Virus record (IMG/VR): IMGVR_UViG_3300003691_000004
Coordinates: 1-64,000 of that record
DNA from: a virus
Length of the DNA stretch: 64,000 nt
Direction: 5' to 3' (one strand)
Shown: positions 41,685 through 50,500 of the stretch, piece after piece
Layout of the letters: the number at the start of each line of letters is the position of its first letter
Numbering within the stretch: position 1 is the first letter of the stretch
Program-made: the position numbers and the translations under genes
The notes under the pieces: model-generated
Told to the model about the DNA's origin: nothing
The model's input: the letters and a program-made list of their open reading frames with translations, nothing else
The model's database searches: none

Positions 41685-42476
41685 ATGACAATCGGACAAT
41701 TCATTGGAAATTTCCAACTAGACGACGTTTTGACGTTTGCATTCTTGCGTCGAGGTGAAGATGGAACGCAAGGCTGGGCGACTGAAGCTCCAGCTTTCTA
41801 CGACGTAATGGAGCTAAGCTTAACAGGGGCAGCTCCAGCTGTGATTTTCAACAACGGAGCAATGACACACAGGAGCGTGCAGGTCAGCGAGCTTTACTGC
41901 CCCAGCGGTACATTAGAGACATTGAGCACCGCGAACGGCTACGAAGAAGGTCGGACCTACGTGGTGGTTGTGAAGTCTGATAACGACGCGATCCCGACAC
42001 TTGCATCTATGATGCACTTCAGAATAGACGTCCAGAAGTCAATTGTCGATGACACTCAACTACTGTTCGACGTTGAGACCACAGATAGCGCAGCGGAAAC
42101 GAAAGCTAATTCAACCATAGGTCGCTTGCAGACCCTCGAAAGGAATCATGAAGATGTCATCTTCCCAAGAACTAAACGACTACTTGGATTACTTGGAGAG
42201 CACCAGCTCGTCGATGGATATCTCTATGACGACGACGGTAACCCCACTACTTTGCGAATTAGAATCTTCGACACTCTCGCAAATAAGGACGCAGCTTCAA
42301 TCTGGCGCGACCGTCAAAACGACGCCGACCCCACGGCGGGCTCACTTGAAACCGGAGAAATTGCAAGATATAGCTCAGTCATTACAAGCCTTCTGCCCAG
42401 GAATCTAAGAACAACCTACCAACAAACAATCGACTCTGAGCAGATCGACAACAACCACACAGGATCGGTGATTTAA
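41685..42476 (+). CDS. tail tip protein, 263 aa
   Basis: MTIGQFIGNFQLDDVLTFAF… beta-rich start, later YEEGRTYVVVVKSDNDAIPT. Directly follows the tape measure, so it is probably a distal tail/tip component. Ends in TAATG with the next gene. No specific family recognised. Confidence 0.55.
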   Translation: MTIGQFIGNFQLDDVLTFAFLRRGEDGTQGWATEAPAFYDVMELSLTGAAPAVIFNNGAMTHRSVQVSELYCPSGTLETLSTANGYEEGRTYVVVVKSDNDAIPTLASMMHFRIDVQKSIVDDTQLLFDVETTDSAAETKANSTIGRLQTLERNHEDVIFPRTKRLLGLLGEHQLVDGYLYDDDGNPTTLRIRIFDTLANKDAASIWRDRQNDADPTAGSLETGEIARYSSVITSLLPRNLRTTYQQTIDSEQIDNNHTGSVI

Positions 42477-43423
42477 TGCACGCTCAGCGCTTTTGCGACA
42501 ACAACACTGCGACGTTGGCGTCCGTAAACGCGCTGACTCATTGCCCGCAGCCACCACACTGTATCCCAAGGCGGTCTGGTGAACCTCTCAGTTACGTCGC
42601 TGTCGAGAATGACGACTTAGCCACCAGGACATTCACTCAGTCAGGATTAGTCTACGTCGCCTACGTAGGGGCTAATCCGTGGCTTGAGGATGTCAAAAGG
42701 TTGTGGGTGGACACGAACGACGGTAACGGGCTGCAACTATTCTACAGGTCAACAGATGCAGCAGTCGCGAGCGCGACGGCAGTGGATGGGGAGTGGTCGT
42801 TCCAGGTCGCAAGCAGCTTCTTGTTGATACACTCAAAACTAGGGAACCCAACTAGCCAAGGGTGGACGATAATCCGCGATGCCGACGTGGCTGTGCACGC
42901 AGACCACCACAGCACAAGGAACCTGCAACGACACAGATGGATATCTCACCCAGCTCTAGGTGAGTTCGAGTACCCGTCGCCGCCAAATAGGACTGTGAAC
43001 TATTGGAGGTCTGCGATCCGTGGGTATGACGTCCAGGCTTCGAAGACCCTCCGGGGCTCTGTGACAACTAGGGACATCCAGCAGTGGGAGGACATTGTAA
43101 TCACTGAGGTCTGGGAGGGTGGTGGTGACCGTGTGTCGATGCTTGCGGAGTTCTTCGATGCCCTGCATCTGGTTATGATTACAGAGCCAGCAATCGGTAG
43201 ATATGTCGGTTGGGCTCCGCAAGACCTGAGTTACCAACGCCACATGATACTACCGCTCGCAATAACTGTCGGTAGCTCAAAGGGTGGGGTAGATATCAAA
43301 GAATGGCGAGCTAGGCAGAACACAGCCGTCGATTCCTACATAGACAACCAGGTGAACTTTAGCTTTCGACTGATAAGGCCAGCCAGGCTAGTCGACTCAT
43401 TCCTTATCGCTGGAGGTTGGTGA
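42476..43423 (+). CDS. tail tip/distal tail protein, 315 aa
   Basis: Cys-containing N-terminus (QRFCDNNTATLASVNALTHC) and a beta C-domain (MLAEFFDALHLVMITEPAIG, VNFSFRLIRPARLVDSFLIA). Located between tape measure and hub genes; distal tail protein is the expected role here. Stop overlaps next start (TGATG). Confidence 0.5.
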   Translation: MHAQRFCDNNTATLASVNALTHCPQPPHCIPRRSGEPLSYVAVENDDLATRTFTQSGLVYVAYVGANPWLEDVKRLWVDTNDGNGLQLFYRSTDAAVASATAVDGEWSFQVASSFLLIHSKLGNPTSQGWTIIRDADVAVHADHHSTRNLQRHRWISHPALGEFEYPSPPNRTVNYWRSAIRGYDVQASKTLRGSVTTRDIQQWEDIVITEVWEGGGDRVSMLAEFFDALHLVMITEPAIGRYVGWAPQDLSYQRHMILPLAITVGSSKGGVDIKEWRARQNTAVDSYIDNQVNFSFRLIRPARLVDSFLIAGGW

Positions 43424-45342
43424 TGTCGAGTTTGATACCATTAGAGCCTGTACAGAACGCTGTCTCATTCCGTGACCGAGTCTCAATAAAGCTGAATAGA
43501 TCTGGGACGGAACTCCTCAACCCCATCGCTGGTAGTGACCGAAATGGTAACGGCGGCGTCGGTGGTCACGGAGTCCAGTTAAAAGGTCACCTGCAAGACG
43601 CTGCCGAAACAGTCGACTCCGCGACGGCGCGAATCGTCGACGACGACGGTGTGTCCATCTCAACTTACAATTTCAAATCTGAACTATCTCTAGATATATC
43701 GAACTTGTTATTTTCTGCGAATTTGATCGCTGGCGTGCACTTGCCAGTAGGCCGAAACGAAGTGACGATCTCGTTCAACACGGGTCGGATCATCAAGCAG
43801 CGAATCTACGTCGCCGAAAACCTGCACGCTGTAGCAATCAACGGTGAGACGACAACTGAAACGGTTCCGGTCACGATCTTCATGGAGGCGATCGACGGTA
43901 ATATAGAGGTTAGCTGGGGTGTTAGTTTTTACCCGAGCTGGAACGACGAGATCGGTCGTCAGCACGGCGCGAATGTAGAGGCGCTAGGTGGCGCGATCGT
44001 GAAGCCTTACGGCGGCGCGAAAACGGTAGAGATCTATCGCGTGGGGGCGGTGCATTTATCTGAGCGTAACTGTGAAACCTTGAACAGGATGTCATGGACC
44101 CCAACAGGGTCTGGAGAGATCCAAACATTCGAGTGCCGATTTAGAAGTCTAACAGGGTCTGCGAATTGGGTTTGGGCTCAATTCAAGGTTAAGTTCGTCG
44201 CTTGTCCAGAAGAAGGCGCTCCAGTAACAACGGTAACTGAGACCTACGACAATAACCCGAAGATCAACCTCCCCACAACTCCGCCGGACACCCCGAGAAT
44301 CCCACCAGAGGACGGATACGTCCACCCTGGACCAGGCGATGAGGTTAGGGTCCACGTTGCAGATATCGGCCACAGGCTTGGCGAACTCACAGACGCGGCG
44401 ACGGGTCGAATTCGACTGAGAGGTTACAAAGGCGGAATTTCAGACGACGGATCAACGATGCTGTCAGGTGTCTACACTGGTGAGCAAATTGTTGCGATCG
44501 CCACAGTAGACGTTGGAACAGACGTGACAATCACTTTAGCTTCTGGGGACATTGGTTCCCCAACCATGGTGGTTGCTGAGATACAAGTCGACGATGGAGC
44601 GGGAGGATGGATAAGTGGTAACTCGATCATCCACTACCTCGACGAAAGTGACGTGGGTAGTCTTCCAGACGCTCCAACAGTTTCGTCTGTCAGTTTCAGC
44701 TACGGTACAGACACGTTATCGTATACGTTAGACGATTACGGTTGGATTAACGAAGACGTCACCCTACACATCAAACCACTCTCCTCAGTCATTGCGAACA
44801 AGTCTGGCTTAGTCCAAGTCGTGGCTGACATGGGGATTGAAACAGGAGGAGCTGAAACGACGAGTACAGTCCTTTACTCTTCCGGCACTGGAGCTAAGAC
44901 GTTCGCCTACAACACGACGAACAACGAGGCGATTTGTGTGTGGTTTACGAATTCATACGGAGCCTCTTCGACGATCTCGTTCTTCGACAAGAGTGTTTCG
45001 AATGGGAACGTAATCAAACAAGGGCCGACGATTTCAGCAGCTTCCCTACAGGGCGCTCTTACGCCGAGGAGCCGAGTAGACTTCACACTTGACGCCGACG
45101 GCGGACACTTATCAAACCTCACTCCGGTCTTAATAATCGTGGACTCCGCGCAAGATCAAGTGCAGGTTACGATGTCTGCGATCACAACAGGCTCAGGTTC
45201 GAGATCGTTCAACCTCAATACTGGGCACGTAGACATCGACGGTCACTACTACTTAGGTCTGGTTGGTGCGCAAGGTGGCATGGCTTCGAACATGTTACAT
45301 ATCGACAACACAGTTCTAGGAACTAACACACTTCTAGCTTAG
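43423..45342 (+). CDS. large tail tip/fibre protein with beta domains, 639 aa
   Basis: ATG 43423 in TGATG. Several Ig-like repeats (FNTGRIIKQRIYVAENLHAV, SLSYTLDDYGWINEDVTLHI) and a Pro-rich hinge at about residue 285 (KINLPTTPPDTPRIPPEDGY). C-terminal part similar in style to fibronectin-type/BACON domains. Likely a tip-attached fibre or side component. Confidence 0.6.
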   Translation: MSSLIPLEPVQNAVSFRDRVSIKLNRSGTELLNPIAGSDRNGNGGVGGHGVQLKGHLQDAAETVDSATARIVDDDGVSISTYNFKSELSLDISNLLFSANLIAGVHLPVGRNEVTISFNTGRIIKQRIYVAENLHAVAINGETTTETVPVTIFMEAIDGNIEVSWGVSFYPSWNDEIGRQHGANVEALGGAIVKPYGGAKTVEIYRVGAVHLSERNCETLNRMSWTPTGSGEIQTFECRFRSLTGSANWVWAQFKVKFVACPEEGAPVTTVTETYDNNPKINLPTTPPDTPRIPPEDGYVHPGPGDEVRVHVADIGHRLGELTDAATGRIRLRGYKGGISDDGSTMLSGVYTGEQIVAIATVDVGTDVTITLASGDIGSPTMVVAEIQVDDGAGGWISGNSIIHYLDESDVGSLPDAPTVSSVSFSYGTDTLSYTLDDYGWINEDVTLHIKPLSSVIANKSGLVQVVADMGIETGGAETTSTVLYSSGTGAKTFAYNTTNNEAICVWFTNSYGASSTISFFDKSVSNGNVIKQGPTISAASLQGALTPRSRVDFTLDADGGHLSNLTPVLIIVDSAQDQVQVTMSAITTGSGSRSFNLNTGHVDIDGHYYLGLVGAQGGMASNMLHIDNTVLGTNTLLA

Positions 45343-45350
45343 GGGTAGCA

Positions 45351-47015
45351 ATGGGCGTCGACGCTCTGCGAGGCACACAACTAGATGCGTTATGGTCTAG
45401 CGACCAAGAGCGTCGCCCAGCCTTCGCTGTGTATATATGGAACCCCAGACAGGTCACGATCCAAGACGTCGTTAAGGGTGAGTGGCTCGGTGCTCGATTA
45501 GACATTTCCGATTTCGTAAAATCTCTACAGGTTTCACAAAATCAGGTGTTCGAGAACTCTGAGGACGCTGTCTCTTCGAGGTGTTCCCTAGTAATCGAGC
45601 ACTCGACTGAGGGGATGGTTGTAGGTAATGGCCGAAGGATCAGTATCGATCAAGATCTATTCCGAGACGGCACTGCGATCCAAATCGTAGAGGGTGACCG
45701 AAGGATTCACCGAGACGGTTGGCCTCCAATATTTACAGGTGTTATCAAGGGGTTCCCATCCGCGAACACTGCGCTTAGAGGTGAGTCGAGGAAGATTAGA
45801 ATTCAGTGTTTCGGTAGGGCAGCTGTCTACCAGAAGCAAATAATCGTAGGCCAGTCATGGCCGTTCGACACAGACCTTGGTGACATGGCTGTCTCGGTAG
45901 CTATGGAAGAGTTAGCTCTCGATCGTGAAGAGATCCGATTTGGTGAGTTTAACTTCAAGACTCAACACAAAGCGAATCAGCTCACGCAGATCGGTAAAAT
46001 GCAGGGGCTGTACGAGATCATGAAGCACGTCGACCGGAAGCCATACTTCGACGCTTCAGGGTTCTTGGTGTCACACGACACAGACTTCGATAAACCGCCA
46101 ACGTACATCTACAACAAGTCTGTGTTAGTGAAGTCGATCAAGAGGTCGCAGCAACTGAAATCGATCGTGAACTCGGTTGAGGTTACAGGCCTTAACTCAA
46201 CGATGGATAAGATCACTCAGCCGGTTAGGGATATCAAAGAGGTCACAGTAACTACTGGTTACTTCGACCATTCGTACCGTGAGAACTTCTACTACTCAGA
46301 CGATCGCACTCGGCGAGTTCAAAACACTTCAGTCCACCGCAAGCACGGCGGAGGGCTCGGGCAAGATGTTGAATGGCTTGAGATCGATGAGTTCCATGGC
46401 CGACTAACGATAGACACGGGTTACGCCCCGTGGATAGTCCCGTTGATCGTAGCTGTTTGGGTTCTCATAGCGATTGCAGAGTACGTCTTAGATGAGTTGA
46501 TCTCACTGCTGACGTCCGCGTCGCAAGCTGAGGCTGTTATACCATTGACGGTCATGAGGTTGACGTTACAGATGTCAAAAGCCGCCACAATGGTAACGCT
46601 ACTAACGACACTGACGAAGCTAGGTCGTTACAGGATCACCATCCAAGGCGAGCCGTTCGAATACGTTTACCAAGAGAACCGTGCGATCGCGGCGCTCAAG
46701 GGTGTGCACGTCGCTGACATGAACGAGCTAAAGCTGACAATGCCTTGGCTCAACACACCTGAACTCTCAAAAGAGAAAGCTAAAAAAGCTCTACGGCGAG
46801 AGCTTGTAAAAGGGCAGCAGTACACGATCGCGCTGTTCAGTAACGGGCTCTTAGAGGTGGACGACATTGTCGTAATCCGCGACCCTAAACACCTACCAAA
46901 CGATAAGTACTGGCACTTCTATATCAACACGATCCAGAAGTCATTCACCAGGGGAAGCGGCGACGCCGAGATGCAGATAACGGCGTGGCACTGCAAGTCA
47001 ACGGACTCGGTATGA
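45351..47015 (+). CDS. tail hub protein with two membrane-like helices, 554 aa
   Basis: N-terminal part with DISDFVKSLQVSQNQVFENS (the start of hub/gp27-like proteins is beta and contains 'S.S…FN.S'), a central beta-barrel region, and a helical pair at about residues 360-395 (PWIVPLIVAVWVLIAIAEYV then LDELISLLTSASQAEAVIPL) that is strongly hydrophobic. C-terminal part has beta strands (YRITIQGEPFEYVYQEN). Hubs with membrane-insertable helices may help DNA entry through the host membrane; that is inference. ATGA overlap with next gene. Confidence 0.6.
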   Translation: MGVDALRGTQLDALWSSDQERRPAFAVYIWNPRQVTIQDVVKGEWLGARLDISDFVKSLQVSQNQVFENSEDAVSSRCSLVIEHSTEGMVVGNGRRISIDQDLFRDGTAIQIVEGDRRIHRDGWPPIFTGVIKGFPSANTALRGESRKIRIQCFGRAAVYQKQIIVGQSWPFDTDLGDMAVSVAMEELALDREEIRFGEFNFKTQHKANQLTQIGKMQGLYEIMKHVDRKPYFDASGFLVSHDTDFDKPPTYIYNKSVLVKSIKRSQQLKSIVNSVEVTGLNSTMDKITQPVRDIKEVTVTTGYFDHSYRENFYYSDDRTRRVQNTSVHRKHGGGLGQDVEWLEIDEFHGRLTIDTGYAPWIVPLIVAVWVLIAIAEYVLDELISLLTSASQAEAVIPLTVMRLTLQMSKAATMVTLLTTLTKLGRYRITIQGEPFEYVYQENRAIAALKGVHVADMNELKLTMPWLNTPELSKEKAKKALRRELVKGQQYTIALFSNGLLEVDDIVVIRDPKHLPNDKYWHFYINTIQKSFTRGSGDAEMQITAWHCKSTDSV

Positions 47016-47359
47016 TAGAGGGCGACTTCGTAAATATCGTCTACAAGGTGGATAAGTTCTACAGGAGAAATTGGTCCGTTGAGATCTTGAAAGTTCCAGG
47101 TCGCATAAGAGCGATTGAGGGTGAATCTGCTTGGGTTTACTTCTACGGCGAGGCAACTCACTTTGGTAGGCTACCAGGGGGGATTTCGCTTTACTGTGAA
47201 AAGCGGAACCTCGTAGATCTTGAGATTCGCCAAGAGGAGATGGACGACCCTATGGAATTCTATTGGGCTGGAGAGTCGGCTGGTTTAGCGTCTGCGGTCA
47301 GAGACACACCTCTGTCGAAAAAAGAAAGCCTAGTTTCACGGCTGAAGAGGGAGGATTAA
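47012..47359 (+). CDS. small beta protein, 115 aa
   Basis: Start ATG 47012 (ATGA overlap). MIEGDFVNIVYKVDKFYRRN … GRIRAIEGESAWVYFYGEAT: SH3/OB-like barrel signature, as in small tail-tip accessory proteins. No catalytic motif. Confidence 0.5.
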   Translation: MIEGDFVNIVYKVDKFYRRNWSVEILKVPGRIRAIEGESAWVYFYGEATHFGRLPGGISLYCEKRNLVDLEIRQEEMDDPMEFYWAGESAGLASAVRDTPLSKKESLVSRLKRED

Positions 47360-47362
47360 CAA

Positions 47363-48037
47363 GTGTCCCAACTAGCGACGATCAGCGACATCAAACAGCT
47401 CGCTGCGATCGAGGCTTTGTCCGCCAATAGAAAGATCCTCGGAGTCACGTTAACTCAGGCGAGGTACGAATCATTCCCAGATGCCAGCGACCCCACGTCG
47501 GTCAAAGAGTTCGTAACGGACATCTTCGTTTTGAACTCGCCGACGCAAGCGGTAGTCCTAGGTCTTGCAGGTGGATACCGCAGAATCAACAATGTTTTGA
47601 TCGGTACGACCGCGCAAGGTGATTTGATTAGCGACTTTAACGTCCCTGTTGAAGTTGTGAAAAACTCCACGGGGCAGTTAATGATCATCGGGCGGGCAAA
47701 AGTCTCGCTCCCGACGCTTCGTGTGGACGAGTATGGATATCGTGATCTACAGGTCGGCCACATATCTGAGCTTAAATACGTGGACGGGAGATGGATCGAT
47801 CCATTTGGTTACCCAGTTCTGCCTTCACACACTTCCAGCGACTTCGGAGCTGTTGTAAGCTTGGAGACGTCAGCAGCTGGCAGACTGTCTCGGTTTGACG
47901 AGTTGGACAAAGACGACGACGGGAACGTCATCGGACTAGATATCAATCCATTCCAAAGGACGATCGTAGAATCGCCCAGGATTTGGACAGTCAACGCCAC
48001 TGAGACGGTTGGCGTAACCGAAACGGAGACAACCTAA
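47363..48037 (+). CDS. tail tip protein, 224 aa
   Basis: GTG start. Mixed alpha/beta with a repeated motif reminiscent of the 32-kb protein near the end (VNATETVGVTETET). ARYESFPDASDPTSVKEFVT… not recognised. Ends in TAATGG with the next gene, so the group 45.4-49 kb is one operon. Confidence 0.5.
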   Translation: MSQLATISDIKQLAAIEALSANRKILGVTLTQARYESFPDASDPTSVKEFVTDIFVLNSPTQAVVLGLAGGYRRINNVLIGTTAQGDLISDFNVPVEVVKNSTGQLMIIGRAKVSLPTLRVDEYGYRDLQVGHISELKYVDGRWIDPFGYPVLPSHTSSDFGAVVSLETSAAGRLSRFDELDKDDDGNVIGLDINPFQRTIVESPRIWTVNATETVGVTETETT

Positions 48038-48963
48038 TGGCATTTAACGCGCCGAGTTTAAACCAAGTGGCAGCAGCAGACACTGATTACCGCACCAAAA
48101 TAAACAACAACACCACCTCAATTGAGGATGCGTTCAACTCAATTGAGACCACATTTGCGGCATCGCAGGATGGCACGGCGGAGCAGATCTCAACGGATCA
48201 CTACAGGCGCACAGCTGGTAGCGATCCGATCGGAGGGGTGATCGGTACGCTGTCGTGCGTGTTCGACGGATCGGTCGCTGATGTCGTGACGTTAAAGGCC
48301 TCTAACTTGGACTTGTCTAGCAACGCCGTCATGAGTGGGACGCGCAGGTCGAAGATTGGTGACATATCAATTGATTTGACAGCACTAGGCCTCGCAAACG
48401 TCAACGACCAGACGATATTCGTAGGGCTCAACACACTATCCTCAGCGAGCTTCGACGGCGTGGCCGCGTCGCTAGCCTCAGGTATGGCCCTTGCCCTATA
48501 TGAGGTCGTGGTGGACGTTGCAGCTGGTGTCTACACTGTGACGAAGGTGAAGCGCGTCCCGAGGACATTGATCTGGGACAACACGGTGCAGCAGGAGATG
48601 CTAGAGCGCCCACAGACGTTGACCTATTCGATCTCAGCTATGGCGGCGTCAGAAGACTTCCTCTTCCCGTTGCCGTTTGACTGCTCGATTAAAAAAATGT
48701 CGTGGTTTAATAAAACGGCCTACGTAGCGACGCTATCGGCGATAGAGATAAAAGATTCCGCTGGCGCAACGAGCTACCTGACAATCACGCAGGCAAACCC
48801 AGTAGCAAACACGGTATACTCGGCGAACGTGTTGGCGATCTGGGACGGAGTTGTTTTCGCGGAGGGCACCGTGCTAGAAATCAGTAGAAGCGCAGAAGGC
48901 GTATCCTCGGACGCGATCTTCACAATTGAACTCTTACCCGCTTACAATATGCCTACTCAATAG
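48037..48963 (+). CDS. fibre-like protein, 308 aa
   Basis: N-terminal helical segment (NQVAAADTDYRTKINNNTTS), then beta-rich, Ala/Ser-rich C-half (CSIKKMSWFNKTAYVATLSA). Position at the end of the tail genes fits a receptor-binding or baseplate protein. No recognised domain. Confidence 0.5.
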   Translation: MAFNAPSLNQVAAADTDYRTKINNNTTSIEDAFNSIETTFAASQDGTAEQISTDHYRRTAGSDPIGGVIGTLSCVFDGSVADVVTLKASNLDLSSNAVMSGTRRSKIGDISIDLTALGLANVNDQTIFVGLNTLSSASFDGVAASLASGMALALYEVVVDVAAGVYTVTKVKRVPRTLIWDNTVQQEMLERPQTLTYSISAMAASEDFLFPLPFDCSIKKMSWFNKTAYVATLSAIEIKDSAGATSYLTITQANPVANTVYSANVLAIWDGVVFAEGTVLEISRSAEGVSSDAIFTIELLPAYNMPTQ

Positions 48964-48980
48964 TAGGAGAATCGTAATCC

Positions 48981-49658
48981 ATGGACAGTAACGAGGAGAA
49001 TTTTGAGTTGGCCAACAATTCTAACAAAGGCAGCTCGGAGCGCATCGCCGCCTTGGAGGTCTCCCATGAGATGCTCACAAACGACGTCCGAAGCCTCGCC
49101 AAGTCCGTCAGGGACGTAGCTAGACAAAACCAAGAGTCCATGAACGCCCTCAGCAAGGAGCTATCACACTCCATCGAGGCCGTGACAGATAGGATATCAA
49201 GCACAACGAAAACACCGTGGGCGAACCTTCTCGCAGGTGTGGGAATAATCCTCGTTGTCGCTGGAGCTTTCTGTTCTGGTTACTTGCGCGACCAAGGTCG
49301 TATTGAACGTACCGTTTACGACATACAAAAAAGCTTGGGCGATCACCTGAGCAGTAAGGGTCATTTCAGGACTGAGGCAAACGAGAAAGCTATCCGTGAA
49401 TTAGATGTCGTTCTACAGCGGGAAATGCGACTTTTAGACGCACGGGCAGACACAGAGATCAAAGCGATCAGTGAACGCCTACACAGGGAGATGGAGTTGC
49501 AGGGCAGGGCCTTGAAAATCCAAGCAGATCTTTCGCAAGCGCAGATCTCTAAAAATCTGAGGTGGCAAGAAGAGCACGACCAACGCGTGGTCGGTTTGAA
49601 CGCCTCACAAAACGAGCGCCTCAAAGCACTTGAGCGCGAAACTTACATTAAGGACTAA
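48981..49658 (+). CDS. membrane-anchored coiled-coil protein, 225 aa, i-spanin-like
   Basis: Soluble helical N-terminus with coiled coil (residues 1-70: AALEVSHEMLTNDVRSLAKS), one membrane segment (about 76-95, WANLLAGVGIILVVAGAFCSG), then a ~125-residue coiled coil (IRELDVVLQREMRLLDARAD … QAQISKNLRWQEEHDQ). The second half resembles periplasmic coiled-coil spanin parts, but the long N-terminal soluble region is unusual for an i-spanin. AAGGACTAATC and TAAGGACTAATCATGG couple it to the following holin-like gene. Confidence 0.45.
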   Translation: MDSNEENFELANNSNKGSSERIAALEVSHEMLTNDVRSLAKSVRDVARQNQESMNALSKELSHSIEAVTDRISSTTKTPWANLLAGVGIILVVAGAFCSGYLRDQGRIERTVYDIQKSLGDHLSSKGHFRTEANEKAIRELDVVLQREMRLLDARADTEIKAISERLHREMELQGRALKIQADLSQAQISKNLRWQEEHDQRVVGLNASQNERLKALERETYIKD

Positions 49659-49660
49659 TC

Positions 49661-49858
49661 ATGGCAAGTTGGAAAAGTACAGCACTTGGAATCATCGGAG
49701 GCATTGGAATCTTGGCTACTCAATTAACGGCACTACTGGACTCTGATCCAGCAACGGTATTCGACATCTCCGTCGCGATCGGTGCCCTTGGAGTATTCGG
49801 CCTCGGTGTTGTGGCGCGAGACAATGGCGTTTCTTCGGAAGACGTTGGCGCTAAGTAA
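49661..49858 (+). CDS. small holin-like membrane protein, 65 aa
   Basis: Two hydrophobic segments: residues ~8-25 (LGIIGGIGILATQLTALL) and ~36-52 (ISVAIGALGVFGLGVVA), short loop, small polar C-terminus. This two-segment, ~65-residue form matches small phage holins (class II) as judged by topology only. TAATG overlap with the next gene. Confidence 0.5.
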   Translation: MASWKSTALGIIGGIGILATQLTALLDSDPATVFDISVAIGALGVFGLGVVARDNGVSSEDVGAK

Positions 49859-50061
49859 TGGGTTGGATCGTTGAGGTTTTAGCAGGTCTTGGCGCTTTCC
49901 TTCGTGAGTTACTGCCAGCACTCAGAGAAAGACGAGGCGTAGACTATGCAGGTGACCAGAAAACTTTTGATGTGCTCAATGATGACATTGATGCTGCTAT
50001 CGAGCGGCTGCGGGTTGATTCAGATGTTCGATCCGACGACGATAGTGAAAGCACCGGATAG
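49858..50061 (+). CDS. hypothetical protein, 67 aa, lysis cluster
   Basis: Amphipathic or membrane-associated N-terminus (GWIVEVLAGLGAFLRELLPA) and an acidic helical C-terminus. The nested lipoprotein gene starts at 49946 within it in another frame, so the arrangement resembles the i-spanin/o-spanin (Rz/Rz1) layout, though this protein lacks a long coiled coil. Confidence 0.5.
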   Translation: MGWIVEVLAGLGAFLRELLPALRERRGVDYAGDQKTFDVLNDDIDAAIERLRVDSDVRSDDDSESTG

Positions 50062-50209
50062 TCCGATGCTTGTGATTCAAGTAGGATGGACAAAGGCCAA
50101 AGTCGCCGTGTTTGATCCCAAAACGAATGCACTCACTACATACGGGTGGATTGAACTGGAGTCGATCAAAGGCCTTACATTGCACAAGTACGATTGGAAC
50201 AAGCGCTAG
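49946..50209 (+). CDS. lipoprotein, o-spanin-like, partly nested
   Basis: 87 aa. Signal and lipobox: MQVTRKLLMCSMMTLMLLSS then GCGLIQ (Cys22 lipidated). The remaining 65 residues are beta-rich (SPMLVIQVGWTKAKVAVFDP). The start lies out of frame in the 49858 gene, a 116-nt overlap. Lipoproteins embedded in a small upstream gene next to a holin-like gene recall Rz1-type outer-membrane spanins; they are usually shorter and Pro-rich, so this is tentative. Confidence 0.5.
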   Translation: MQVTRKLLMCSMMTLMLLSSGCGLIQMFDPTTIVKAPDSPMLVIQVGWTKAKVAVFDPKTNALTTYGWIELESIKGLTLHKYDWNKR

Positions 50210-50221
50210 AGGGCTCCTCTT

Positions 50222-50370
50222 GTGCGAATCGGTTTTTCGATTTCGGAAAATGCTGTAGCGGTTCGCACTAGACCGGGAAAGCGAGGTGTGAAATCTGAGT
50301 CAAGTCTAACTACCGTAGACTATGCACACCTAGCCGATCTGGCTTGAGCCCCCAGATCGGTTATTTCTTT
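50222..50370 (+). ncRNA. structured RNA ending in intrinsic terminator
   Basis: Four helices in order: GTGCGAA (50222-50228)/TTCGCAC (50262-50268); AGGTGTG (50284-50290)/CACACCT (50325-50331) enclosing AGTCTA (50303-50308)/TAGACT (50316-50321); terminator CCGATCTGG (50334-50342)/CCAGATCGG (50352-50360) followed by TTATTTCTTTT. No open frame. Nothing in the region matches a known RNA family that I recognise. A candidate small RNA or leader made after the lysis genes. Confidence 0.55.
50334..50370 (+). terminator. intrinsic terminator after lysis cluster
   Basis: Perfect 9-bp stem with 9-nt loop and T-rich tail (see structured RNA entry). Confidence 0.9.
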
Positions 50371-50400
50371 TGACGGTTGCGCTCCGATTGAAAATGATCG
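50369..50400 (+). promoter_or_regulatory. possible promoter for the replication operon
   Basis: TTGACG (50370-50375) with an AT-rich AAAATGAT about 16-17 nt downstream, between two terminators. The -10 is poor; low confidence. Confidence 0.3.
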
Positions 50401-50453
50401 TGTAAGCTACAAAAAGATGAGTCAACTCCTCTTCCCCTGACTCTACACTTGCG

Positions 50454-50487
50454 CCCGAACCCTTGCCCCAGGGTTCGGGTTCTTTAC
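50454..50487 (+). terminator. terminator/attenuator upstream of helicase gene
   Basis: CCCGAACCCT (50454-50463) pairs with AGGGTTCGGG (50470-50479), 6-nt loop, followed by TTCTTTACTC. It lies 14 nt before the RBS AGGAGA of the helicase gene, so a short leader of about 90 nt from the nearby promoter would end here unless readthrough occurs. Confidence 0.8.
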
Positions 50488-50500
50488 TCTCAGGAGACAG

